A DNA stretch of 64,000 nt, taken from Suillus spraguei. Lineage: Eukaryota > Basidiomycota > Agaricomycetes > Boletales > Suillaceae. The position numbers were made by a program, and so were the translations under genes. Shown here one piece after another: positions 22,405 to 33,580 of the stretch. The notes beneath the pieces were generated by a model. That model was not told the DNA's origin and ran no database searches. It saw only the letters and a list, made by a program, of their open reading frames with translations. Where the stretch lies: positions 1-64,000 of the forward strand of contig JABCPU010000368.1 in assembly GCA_016800925.1 (NCBI GenBank). The letters are read 5' to 3'. Position 1 is the first letter of the stretch. Each line of letters begins with the position of its first letter.

Positions 22405-23923
22405 ATGTCCCTCGCTACATCCTTGTCGGTACTTTCCCTGGCTTTGTCAATCACGGGATCGCCCCTTGAAGTTCGCAATTCCTCTATCACCCTCCCCCTT
22501 ACCAGGAGGCTAAACTTCTCCAATGGCACTATCAACTCCTTGCAGCACGATAAAGCTCGTGTGGCGGCCTTGAGGGGCTACAACACACATGACCGACGTG
22601 CTTATATCGTTCCTTTGACAAGCAGTTTTTTGGATTACACCGTAAGCGTTGGCATTGGCAGCCCCCCAAAACCTGTCAGTTCAACACTGAGAAAACATGC
22701 GTCTGCTAATGCATTATTGAAGACAACTTGGTTGTCGACGTCGGCAGCTCGAATACATGGGTTGGCGCATCCATTAGATACACGAAAACCGGCACCAGCT
22801 TCGACACTGGACGGCGTGTAGAGGTAAACTATGGTTCTGATTCTATTAACACCGAGTCCTCCTTTGTTGGTATGACATACAACAACACCATAAGTTGAAA
22901 ACTTAAATACCTACAATTATCTATAGGAATGATCTACCGCGATACCATCACTGTTACTGGTGGGCTCACCGTCACCAATTTCCAAATCGGCGTTGCTTCT
23001 ACTTCGTCGGGCTTCGATCCATTTGAAGACGGTATCCTTGGCCTCGGGCCTGAAGACTTGACGCGCAAAACTATGCCAGATGACCTGGATGGCACGATCC
23101 CGACTTTCACTGACTGCCTGTATGACCAAGGCAAGATTGATCAGCGTGTTGTTGGTATCTTTTTCCAGCCCGTCACTATGGAACCAGACAGCCGTTCCGG
23201 AGAGCTCACCTTTGGTGGAATTGACTATACCAAATTCATGGATGACATTGCCTACACGTAAGCTACCTCAACTCCTAGATCAATCCAGACTGATGGTAAT
23301 TGTTTTTTTCAGTCCTATCACCGCCATGCCACCCTCATCGCGCTATTGGGGTATCAATCAGAGGATCACCTACGGCGCCACGACAATCTTGGGCGCCACT
23401 GCTGCTGGTGTCGTTGATACTGGCAGCACCTATATTTGGATTGCCTCCGGTGTGTATTCAGAGTTTTGGGGTACAACGTGCAATAATTGTCTAATCAACG
23501 TTCGATAGATGCCTATGACAAATATAAGGCTGCAACCGGCGGTACTTTGGATCGGCAGACTGGTCTTCTCACTATTACCTCTGACCAGTACAACTTGGCC
23601 CTACAGAACTTGGACTTCCATATTGACGGCGTACGTCAATTCTATCAGCTCTCTCACCCCTTGTTCACCATTTTGCACAGAAAATCTTCAGTCTCACGCC
23701 TAACGCACAAATCTGGCCTCGTTCTCTCAACCTCAAGCTTGAAGGCCTTGCTGATCCCCATGCCATATATCTCATCGTTACCAACATCGGCAAGCACTCT
23801 GGCGCAGGGCTTGACTTTATAATTGGCTACCCATTTATCCAGCGCTTCTACACTGTGTTGGATGGCTCCCGCTCCCGCGTTGGTTTTGCCAAAACCCAGT
23901 TCACTGATGCCACCACCAACTAA
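22405..23923 (+). CDS. Pepsin-like (family A1) aspartic protease
   Basis: A six-exon model reads through as 417 codons. Introns: 22679-22722, 22870-22926, 23258-23312, 23450-23508, 23631-23680. The N-terminus is a secretion signal (MSLATSLSVLSLALSITG), then a propeptide. The mature fold includes the first catalytic loop VVDVGSSNTWVG (where D-T-G is usual), the flap region VNYGSDSI, ILGLGPEDL, and the second catalytic loop VVDTGSTYIWIAS, ending with IIGYPFIQRFYTVLD and GFAK. Extracellular or vacuolar protein digestion is the family role. The first intron uses a weak donor (GTTCAA), chosen because it keeps the frame and has a good branch site (GCTAATG); a stronger donor four bases upstream would shift the frame. 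The D-V-G triplet is unusual and may affect activity. Confidence 0.88.
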
Positions 23924-24151
23924 TATGAAATTACCAAAGTATACAAAGGATCGCTTTTCAGATGCAAAGCAGCGTACAGATTCGTAAGGACTCGCTATGG
24001 AGGTCTTATTCCTTGGTTGGGTTTTTGTATAACTAGATTATAGCAATAAAAACAATCCGCACGCCTTCGCACAATTCCGTTTATCCTGTTTTGGTTTATA
24101 GTAATGGAGTGTATACTGTATTTTCCGTCTTTCTTTTCTAATTCATTCCTA

Positions 24152-24608
24152 AAGGGATGCTCAATTCTAAAAAGTTCAGTTCGTTTCGTCTCCGAATACA
24201 GGAACAACGCCAGTTGTTACGGTATTCCTGGGGCCAGAGGCCGGCCGTCACTTTATACCAGTAAGTGTTCGCATAGTTTTCTCCATGTCGCTGTTGCTGA
24301 TGCGAGTGTGTTACTACAGGTGGTCTGACTCCCCTTGCATCACTTTCTGATATGTGACTGTGTGGCATATTGTGTTGTTGATGCTCAACTTGATTCTGGG
24401 ACCAGCAGGGAATGTGTTGTCTGTCACTGTCAGCATGGTAGTTCATTGCCGACTCTGAGAATGTTAACCAGTATGTTTGACCAGGAGACAGGTCTCTGTC
24501 CGGCCTTTTTCCGGCCTCAGAACTAATTTACGGAGCCGAAATGAGACTGTTTACTACATCAATAACGTCAAATGAAACGAACTGACATTTTAGAATTGAG
24601 CATCCCTT
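24152..24608. mobile_element. MITE-like element with ~38-bp terminal inverted repeats
   Basis: The left end AAGGGATGCTCAATTCTAAA recurs inverted at the right end (TTTAGAATTGAGCATCCCTT), followed inward on both sides by a matching CAGTTCGTTTC. Length 457 bp and no coding capacity. I could not define a target duplication. It sits 228 bp downstream of the protease stop. Confidence 0.65.
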
Positions 24609-24671
24609 GGAAAATGCCCGAATATCGCGACGGTTCCCCACTCTGGGGAGCGCTTTGTATAGTTATCCGTA

Positions 24672-24990
24672 CGAGTCCACCACCCGTTGTGCCTTCGGCA
24701 CAGGAAGCAAAAGGAGTGCTTCGCACTCCTTTTGCTTCCTGTCCAAGGCTTCATCCTAATAATTCACTTTGCCCAAGGCACAGGAAGGCAAAAAGAGTGC
24801 TTCGCACTCTTTTTGCCTTCCTGGCCTTGGCTTCATCCCAATAATTTTCTTTTGCCCAAGGCACAGAAAGCCAAAAAGAGTGCTTCGCACTCTTTTGACT
24901 TTCTGGCCTTGGCTTCATCCTAATAATTTTCTTTTGCCCAAGGCACAGAAAGCCAAAAAGAGTGCTTTGCACTCTTTTTGACTTTCTGGC
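24672..24990 (-). repeat. Helitron 3' subterminal hairpin repeats, four units
   Basis: Four units of about 81 bp, each with a long perfect or near-perfect stem (arms such as GGAAGCAAAAGGAGTGC with a TTC loop) near 24703, 24783, 24864 and 24946, separated by CTTGGCTTCATCC(T/C)AATAATT spacers. Two such units occur at the 3' end of the neighbouring Helitron (31930-32090). Confidence 0.88.
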
Positions 24991-25115
24991 CTTGGCTTCA
25001 TCTTCATAATCATAGTAAATCTTCAAACAAACATGTACATTTCACCACCATTTCAGCAAGACTAAAAGTACACTATACATCACTTTACATAAAACTACAT
25101 CAGTCAATTCTCAAT

Positions 25116-28100
25116 CTAATCTCCAAGTCCTCTCAGCACTTCTGTATATACCACATTGGTCGTCTTTGACCCTTCTTCATGCTCTGGAAAGATAGCACAC
25201 ACTCTCTCTGGGTGAGTGCACCTGGACAATGCCACATACAACTGTCCATGACTGAACACAGGAGTTCTCAAATCCAGTCCAACCCACTTCACACTTTGAC
25301 CTTGAGCCTTGTTGATTGTCATAGCAAATGCAAGACGGACAGGAAATTGTCGACGCTTTAGAGGAATTGGGTTGTCTTCAGCAGTGGCATCCAGAGTCAT
25401 CCTGGGAATCAGCACTGTGTCCTGATTGTCTTGCTGGGCTTCATCAACTCCATCCTTGAGAATCCAACATTTGAGCACATGTGTGGTCCAAGACAGGAGG
25501 ATCATCCTGGTTCCATTGTAGAGGCCATTGGTGGGATCCAAGTTGCGCAACAGCATCAGAGGAACACCCACTTTGAGTTCCAATTTGTGCAAAGGGAACC
25601 CTGATGGTGTCAGAGTGTGAAGGAACTCATGAGGGATATAGTCATAGTCCCTCTCAGCAACTGAGTCTGCACTGGTGAACACTGCTTTTTCTCCAGAGAA
25701 TAATTCAAGAATGTTGGCATTGATTTCATCCACATCAGTGTTTTTTGCAGAGAGGATGGTACGTTCCAGGAAGAAGGAATCATTCACAGGAGGATGGTCA
25801 GGAAGCAGGATAGGAGAGTAGAGGGCATTGATGAGAGACTGGACACTATTGTTGGCACAGCGCATATGAATTGGAAGGACCACTGTTCCATCAGCATGTG
25901 TGTTCTTTCCAGCTCCAATCTCCAGAAGCCACTTGGCAAATTCATCAGAGGCAGGGTCTTGACCAAGGCGCATGTTTGTCTTGAGATGGAAGATCTGAAG
26001 CCTTGGCCAGATGCGAGATCTGCAGAAGGTAGCACCCACTATCTGCTCCCTGGATCCATGAGCCACCACTGGTAGAGTCTGTCTGAAGTCTCCTCCAAAG
26101 AGTATGGATAATCCTCCAAAATCAGCATCAACATTGAGAAGGTCACGCAATGAGCGGTCAAGGCATTCCAGATTGTGACGGTGTAGCATTGGAATTTCAT
26201 CACAGATGATGAGGGAGGTGGCCTTCAGAAGCTCATGCACAACATCTCCTTTCTTGATGTTGCAGGAACTGTCCTCATTGATGGGGATTGGGATCTTGAA
26301 TCGCGAATGAGCTGTACGTCCACCTGGCAGGAGGAGAGAAGCAATTCCAGAGGAAGCCACACACAGGACAATCTTGCCTTCAGCACGGAGTTTTGAGGCA
26401 ATGAACTTGCAGAGATATGTCTTGCCACATCCACCTGCACTGTGGACAAAGAATGCATGTCCAGGTGTCTGCTCATTTCTTTGCATAGCATCATTGACCA
26501 CTGCATCAAAGACTGTCCTCTGCTCCTGATTGAGAGAAAGCACTCCTGGATCCACCATCTGCTGGAGCTCCTCCTGGTTATACTGGAGCTGCTCAGCAAT
26601 GAGCTGATTTCCCTGCATGACCCCCCATCTTGCTGCCATTTGAGGTGTAGGCATCTGAGGAATCACTTGCAAAGACTTTCCATTTTTGCGAAGTTTTCCA
26701 TCAATGAGATAGAGACCATAGTCATAGACCTCTTCATTTGTAGGGTTAGGAATGTTGAATGGGGCATGAGACAGGTGGTGACGCAGATCATCGCAGAGAT
26801 TGTCCTTGAATTGGTTCCAAAGATCACTGGGGTCTGTAGGGTTGCAGTGGATGAGGATGATGGCAAAGAGATTGCGCATGCCATGTCCAGTGCTCATGTG
26901 AGAGGCATCCTGCAAGCATTGGATCCATTCATTGTCATCCTCAAGCAGACCCCTACATCGACATGCCTCCTTGAAAGTGTCATATAAAACACCATCAACT
27001 GTTCGAAGGTTCTCATAGGAGGTGGCCCCTTGAATACATGTGAGTTTGATTGATAAAATTGACATGAGCATCATACCTTTTACTACAGTCAGAAGCAATC
27101 TCAGGTAGAAGCGCTCTCCAGATCCAGGTGCAGCAGAGTACATCCTTCCAATGGCCATTCCACGTTGTCGCACCTTCCATGCGGTCTTGTTCCATACGAA
27201 TTTTGAGGGGAAGTCCTGGTAGAGGTGGTCATGGGCTCCAGCTGCCACCAAGATATTGTTGGCATTGGCTTTGAACCATCCAGTAAGGCAAGTCTCCTTG
27301 GTTGCTGCACGCTCAAGAACATCCTGGGCATCATCCTCAGGATCATAAAACACCATGTGTTCATTTGGAAGGTGGACTGGCAGACGGTAGACAGAGGGCC
27401 ATTCAAGGTGCATTCCAAACTCAAAGATGTGCCATGCAGCCTCAGTAGAGCTGATGTATCTGGAGTCAAGGTAGGTTTTGACCTCATCTACTGGTCCTGG
27501 CATCTCCAAAGTGGCACGGTCATTTCCCTTGTAGATGTACTTGTGGATGTATTTCACAGACTTGATGGAAGCACAGACTTCAAGATTGATGTGGCAGTTG
27601 AATTCCACCAGGAGTTGTGGAGGGTGAGGAACAACATCTTTGTTGGTGAAGACAGTGTATTCTTCTGGACAGTGCGACCATTGTCAGGTCTTGCATACTC
27701 TGGATAGCCATCCTCCTTCATCAATGTCTGGGCACAGAAAGACTTTGGAAAGTGCTTTTTGCAACGTCCATTCTCCAAGCAATGTTCTGGAGAGCAGGGG
27801 CCATGAAGCATGTATTTCTCCACAGCCTCATAGAGTTGGGGATGGACATTTCTGTCAGGGATCTGGGCAGAGATGAAGGAGTCTATTTGTTCCACAGTAC
27901 GAATCTTGTGGTCTGGATCCAGGAAGATGAGAAGGTGCATGTGAGGCAGACCACGCTTTTGATATTCAATGGTGTACACCAATCCTGCAACCTTGCCATA
28001 GTAGCCATTGCGAACTTTCTTCAGCAGAGCCTGCTGCTTTTGATAGAATACGCGAGCCACCAAGTCTGGACGGTCCACAGCAGTTTGACCTACATTAGAA

Positions 28101-30194
28101 AACTTGTCAGAATCAAGTCATAATAATGCATCAGTATGTCACTTTACCTGGAAGGAGATTCTCAGTAATCTCAGGCCAGTTCCCATTGGCAGTCATTGTC
28201 AGGAAGAGATCAGGTTTCTTGCAGGCACGGCAGATGGCCAAGGAGTCCTGCAGTAGCTGCTGCATATAGCGAGGGCTTCCAGAATGAGAGGAGGGAAGGA
28301 TTATAGCACGACCTGTCTCAGCCAAATTGCCTACTCCATCATTGAGAATATTGTCTGTGAGGCCTTGGTAGCAGTCAGCCCTGATCTTCTTCTGGTTGTT
28401 TCTTATCCAGTTGAGTCTGCTCTGCTCAATGGATGCCCAAGCATCAACAACATACTGCTGGAACAGCCTTCCACCACGAAAGATGTTGTTGTGGTCAATG
28501 CGAGCTGGACGGGGATGAAGACGAAAGGCATAATATAGCAGCTGAGTCACTTTTTTGGCACGTGCACGTCCACCCTGAGGAATGATCATATCAATGTAGA
28601 GGTCCCAGCCATCCTCTCCATTGGGAAAGAGAAGGACATAATGAAGACAGGCATATGCATGGTTGAGTTGACTGATGCGCCTAAGTCGACCATTTTGATA
28701 ATATAAAATGATGTCCCTTTCATGAGACACCTCCTCAGATCCATCTCCAGGAAGAGCTGCAGCAATTTCATTGGCAGTAGGAAGGTTGTATCTTCGACCA
28801 TCTGTGCCTGGCAGGAAGTGAATACGCACAGAAACATCTGTCTGCTCCTCTGGAGGCTTCTCTTGCATGATTTGATAGGCTTGCTTGTAGACAGCAGCAT
28901 AGGGGTGTTTTCGATGCAACATGTCATGCAGATCTCTGAGAATCTGACGATCAAGACCTTCATTTCCAGGACGGGTGGTGCGGATGTTGGTGGCTTCTTC
29001 AGAGTCATATATATAAAGTTGTGCATATGAAGGCTGGACACCCTCTGGAGGTAGAAGACTGCCCATGAGGTGATGGAGAGAGCCATGGATACGAAAGGCA
29101 TTTGGGCCAGATCTTTGAACAGCACGATCCTCAATGTTGACACCAACAGAGGTAAATGCAAGAGCGCTGTTGTATTGGCGAATTTTTGACACAAATGTTC
29201 TGTCTCTATATGCCTGCTCCAGCTCAGGTGGCCATGCTGGAAATGGGGGAAGGCTGACTTGGCCCTGCAAGCAGCACATACCAAAGCGAGGGTTTTGCAA
29301 AGAGGAGTTGGAGAGTCTTTCACATGCAAAGTGAAGTGCATGACATTTGGGACACTCCACATTAAGGGGACCAAGAGTATGACGGTTGGCTGGTTCTGTA
29401 TATGGTTGGGCTCCATCAGGAATAGGAATGACCTGATTAATATGCTGGTTGTCCTCCTCTTCATGCTCCTGGTGTTGTTCCTGCTGCTGGATTCTCCTTC
29501 TCTCTTCATCATCTGCATGTTGCTCTTGAGATAGTGGGTCATTATATTCATGTAGTGCCTCCTCAAGATGCTCCCGCTCCTCATGAACTCTCTGCTGCTC
29601 ACGGTTGTGGCGGGCCTCCTCCTGTTGACCTGCTCGCTGACGATCCTGAGTTTGACTATTGAAATGCTCCTCTTCCTGTTGACCTGCTCGTAGAATATCC
29701 TGAGCTTGTCTATTTTGCTGCTCCTGCAAGTGAATGACATCTTGCTCCTCCTGGGCTTGTCTATGCATTTGCTCAGCTTCCTGCTGCTGGAGTTGCTGCT
29801 GGATCTGTTGCTGGTGCAATGCCTCCTGTGCTTGTCTATTAAGCAAGTCATCCCTAATCTGTTCCTGCTGTAAATCATGCTGAAACTGAACATTGAATTG
29901 TTGATAATCAGGTTGAGGTAGTGCATGTAAAGGTGGTGCAGGATGATGTGCAAAGTATTGATGGGGATTGTTGAAATTGTGAGGACCAACTGCACCCTCA
30001 TAATGAATAGGACCATGCATGTAATGGTCATAGTTCTGTCTATTCATCTGTTCAGCTGCCTGTTCCTGCTGCCGTTCACGGCGATAATCCTCAGCATGTC
30101 TAGCAACCATTTCAGCTAGCTGCTGCTGAATGTTATGTCCCTGTGCAGCTTGCTGCTGTAGCAAATGAAAGGCTGCTAAGTTATTATTCTGAGC

Positions 30195-30260
<66 letters not shown>

Positions 30261-30843
30261 GGCAGGGGCAGGGGCAGGGGCAGGGGCAGGGGCAGGGGCA
30301 GGGGCAGGAGCAGGGACAGGAGCAGGAGGTGCTGGTGCTGGCTGTTGTTGAGGATTGTTACGCCTTCTCCTTGCAGCACGCCGTGCTTCATGACTATTTA
30401 TTGTGGCTGCAGCAACATTTGCCATACGACGTTCATACTCATTCTGAAGTGCAGCTGGTGGAGGAATATAACCAAAGGGTGGCCCTAAGGCTGGAGCAGG
30501 AACAGGTGGCCCAGGTAGTGGTGGTTGGTGGTGTAGACGCCACATACGTTGAGCCTCATGATGCTCGATAACATGACGTGGCATATTAGGAAACCTTTGC
30601 ATGGGAATTGGACCATGGTTCAAATTTCCCAAGATCTGAGGAATATTCTATGAACATATCAGAACATGTCTCATGAAACTCAGAAAATTGATTCTTACCA
30701 TTTGAGGAGCATTTTCTAATGGTTGAGCTATAGGAGCAGGATGGCGACGTGCAGGAGGGGAGCCAATATTTCGTTGATTCCTCTCAGCCTGACGTGCAGC
30801 AGCCTGTGCCCGCTGAGGAGAGGTAGGAGGAGTGGAGGGATTC
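25116..30843 (-). CDS. Helitron Rep-helicase (frameshifted)
   Basis: Exons run 30843-30699, 30647-28148 and 28089-25116, with introns 30648-30698, 28090-28147 and a possible in-frame one at 27029-27076; the first exon is not certain. The N-terminus is low-complexity (Ala-Pro repeat, Gln-rich coiled segments), then a CPKC...HFAC zinc-like cluster near 29340, then the Helitron_like_N/Rep region with the HUH motif GLPHMHLLIFL near 27940 and the two-tyrosine motif KYIHKYIYKG near 27540. The Pif1-type helicase has Walker A (GGCGKT near 26425), Walker B (CDEIP near 26200), GGDFRQ, and NKAQGQS. A one-base frameshift near 27664 separates the HUH and Tyr motifs, so this copy is probably inactive unless the shift is translational or an assembly error. 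Confidence 0.85.
30190..30335. repeat. Hexanucleotide repeat (GCAGGA/GCAGGG)n
   Basis: About 24 uninterrupted 6-bp units inside the first long Helitron exon, encoding an Ala-Pro tract on the minus strand. Long mirror frames are artefacts of this repeat. Confidence 0.92.
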
Positions 30844-31912
30844 CTATCAAGAATAAATATCAGTCAAAATAAATAAATATGTCAATAACCACATACATTG
30901 GAGAAGATATATGAAACAAAGAGAGAGAAGAACCAAATATCCAACAGTCGTAGTTCCACTGTGTCAAAGATAAGCCATCCTATTATATATATATACAGCA
31001 AAATATCACATACCAAAGGTCCAAACAAATATTGCCGAGAGTGACTGAAGAAGTACCAGCAGTTTCCAGGATGAGCTAATACCCTGGAAGTTCGACGTAT
31101 GACAGTGCTAAGAACAGCTGAAAGCTGTCCGAGAAATTATCCCGAAGGATAGGATGGCAACTGTAAGAAGGCTGCAAGCAGACCAACTTAGCACAGAAAA
31201 GTGCCCCGCCAATCCAAAATCTCTACACTGTAGTATACCCAGAGGTCCAGAAACAACCAGCGAACACCTGCAAGAACAGATGGCCAGGGAAGTAGGACTT
31301 GGTTACACGTTCGTCTTGAATCGACAGGAGTTCGCGAGTCCAGATGGAATACAGGGCCAGTAACAAACAACAATCACACTCACTATGCTTCAAACTCCAA
31401 GATACGGCCAGTCCAGGGTCCAGGTCCAGGTCCAGGGGTCCAAAGGGTCCAAAAACACGTCAAAAAGCGAAAATGCCTGATATCTGATTACATAATCATT
31501 AATTTTTATCATAGTTTCAATATGTACACTATATAGGCTTACAGGAATCAAGAACAGTGAAAGATATGTACCAAAATAAAGGAGAAAAACAAACAGAGGT
31601 TGAATATGTTGAAAAAGTATTACTTTCTCAAGATGTGGCAGGGGGAGCAGTGGTGGGGAAAAGAGGAAACGAAGATTGGAGCTCGAGGGTATATCTAGGG
31701 AACTACAACGCACCAGCTGCGCAGTCACGTGACCAAATCACGCAATCACACAATGGGAGAACAGTGTATTGAATCGGCACTCGAAAAAACCACGCGATAT
31801 TTCCAAATAAAGGTTTAGCCGAGCTAAGCGTTCCCATGTGGCCTTTAGCGACGCAAGCGAAAGCCATGTGAGCTAGCGAGGACATTCCCACCTTTCCCCC
31901 TTACTTTATAGA
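30844..31912. other. Helitron 5' non-coding region
   Basis: Between the upstream exons and the 5' terminus. It holds TCCAGG-type short repeats near 31415-31450 and, at 31715-31913, the 200-bp 5' terminal region that recurs at 33346-33554. No other gene was recognised; additional 5' exons may hide here. Confidence 0.5.
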
Positions 31913-31913
31913 C

Positions 31914-33554
31914 GAGTCCACCACCCGTTGTGCCTTTGGCACAGGAAGCAAAAGGAGTGCTTCGCACTCCTTTTGCTCCCTGGCCAAGGCTTCATCCTAA
32001 TAATTCTGTTTGCCCAAGGCACAGGAAGGCAAAAAGAGTGCTTCGCACTCTTTTTGCCTTCCTGGCCTTGGCTTCATCCCAATAATTATCTTTAATAATG
32101 ATAATAGGTCTTGAAATAAATTATAACTTTAACCAATATCTTGAGAGAAGTAAAAGTACCACATCACCATCTTTGTGAGCTTATTGCCCATCTCATCCTC
32201 ATGTCATTGCAATTTGAATTTGAATTTTTTAAATTATTTACTGCAAACTATTAACTTGAATAAATCTTTTGTGTCAAGTTTTAATAGGGGGCAACAGTAT
32301 TAAGTTGTCACACAACAAAATCATGCAAGTGTCCATCTCCCATCTCCTGTTACTGATGTCCTGTCTCTCATTTCCTCTTACCAGTCTGCTGTCTCCCATC
32401 TTGTGTCTCCCATCTTGTGTCTCCTGTTTCCCGTCTCCCGTCTCCCGTCTCCCGTCTCCTGTCTCCTGTCTCCCGTCTCCCGTCTCCCGTCTCCCGTCTC
32501 CCGTCTCCCGTCTCCCGTCTCCCGTCTCCCGTCTCCCGTCTCCCATCTCCCGTCTCCCGTCTCCCATCTCCCGTCTCCCGTCTCCCGTCTCCCATCTCCG
32601 TCTCCCGTCTCCCGTCTCCCGTCTCCCGTCTCCCGTCTCCCGTCTCCCGTCTCCCGTCTCCCGTCTCCCGTCTCCCGTCTCCCGTCTCCCGTCTCCCATC
32701 TCCCATCTCCCGTCTCCCGTCTCCCGTCTCCCGTCTCCTGTCTCCCGTCTCCCGTCTCCCATCTCCCATCTCCCGTCTCCCGTCTCCCGTCTCCCGTCTC
32801 CCGTCTCCCGTCTCCCGTCTCCCGTCTCCCGTCTCCCGTCTCCCGTCTCCCGTCTCCCGTCTCCCGTCTCCCGTCTCCCATGCCTTCATTCTCTCCTCCC
32901 CATGCTCTTCTGTCCCCCCATCTCTCCATCCTAATGATCATAGCAGCTTTTTAAACAAATAACATGATTTTTCAAATCACAAAGTTCAGATTCTTTGATA
33001 GCCAAAATCTAAGAGCAATTTATCAGAAGATTTTTCCTGAGGGTGGGGGAGGACACTTCCAGCCTGCTGGCAACTTCCAACCTGATATTGGTGCCTGATG
33101 GAGTAGCTTGTCATAGGTATTGACAACTTGACCATGCCTTTTGATGGCGCCACCACTCCTTCCAGCCCCTGATGAGTTTCCCTATTAGCCATCTTCTGCA
33201 ATTGCACTCATTTTTGGCTTTGCACTCCTTTGCACTCCTTTTTGGCTTCACTTTTGGCTTCACACTCCTTTTGGCTCCCTGGCCTCAGCTCCATCCTAAT
33301 AATTTGGTTTTACCCCAGCTTCAGACAACCCATGGCAAATTCCAGCAGCTGCGCAGTCACGTGACCACATCACGCAATCACGCATCACGCAATCACGCAA
33401 TCATACAATGGGACAACAGTGAGTCGGCACTCGAAAAAACCACGCGAGAAATTTCCATTCCGAGCTAAGCGCTCCCATGTGGCCTTTAGCGATGCAAGCG
33501 AAAGCCATGTGAGCTAGCGAGCACATTCCCACCTTTCCCCCCTTACTTTATAGA
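31914..33554 (-). mobile_element. Non-autonomous Helitron, head-to-tail with the autonomous one
   Basis: A 1,641-bp minus-strand copy with the same 5' end (TCTATAAAGTAAGGGGGG at 33554) and the same 3' end (hairpin TGTGCC/GGCACA then CTCG at 31914), but no Rep-helicase. The interior holds two long-stem hairpin units, a 7-bp satellite and degraded hairpin-unit fragments (33210-33310). The 5' flank is A on the minus strand, as expected for Helitron insertion between A and T. Confidence 0.87.
32400..32880. repeat. 7-bp satellite (CCCGTCT)n
   Basis: About 68 units with occasional CCCATCT and CCTGTCT variants. Since 7 is not a multiple of 3, all six frames are open or nearly so, giving 160-220-codon frames with a seven-residue period; none is a gene. 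Confidence 0.95.
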
Positions 33555-33580
33555 TTAGTGACCGGACTCAAACTACCATC

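Larger units (their letters stand above)
24672..31913 (-). mobile_element. Autonomous Helitron
   Basis: A 7.2-kb minus-strand element. The 5' end is TCTATAAAGTAAGGGGG at 31913. The 3' end is a small hairpin (TGTGCC, loop GAA, GGCACA), 12 bases, and CTCG at 24672, followed by T at 24671. It encodes a Rep-helicase. The 5' end is joined directly to the 3' end of a second Helitron at 31914. The terminal CTCG departs from the usual CTRR, but both copies share it. Confidence 0.88.

Noticed and set aside
28586..30031. 481-codon minus-strand frame inside the Helitron
   Set aside because: Alternate-frame shadow of the Rep-helicase exon; it has no recognised motifs, while the other frame carries the zinc-like cluster and the start of the Rep region.
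30143..30571. 142-codon plus-strand frame rich in Glu-Gln
   Set aside because: Mirror of the hexanucleotide repeat within the Helitron coding region on the other strand.
32269..32962. Several 160-220-codon open frames on both strands
   Set aside because: All are translations of a 7-bp satellite, which is open in every frame; no gene-like composition.
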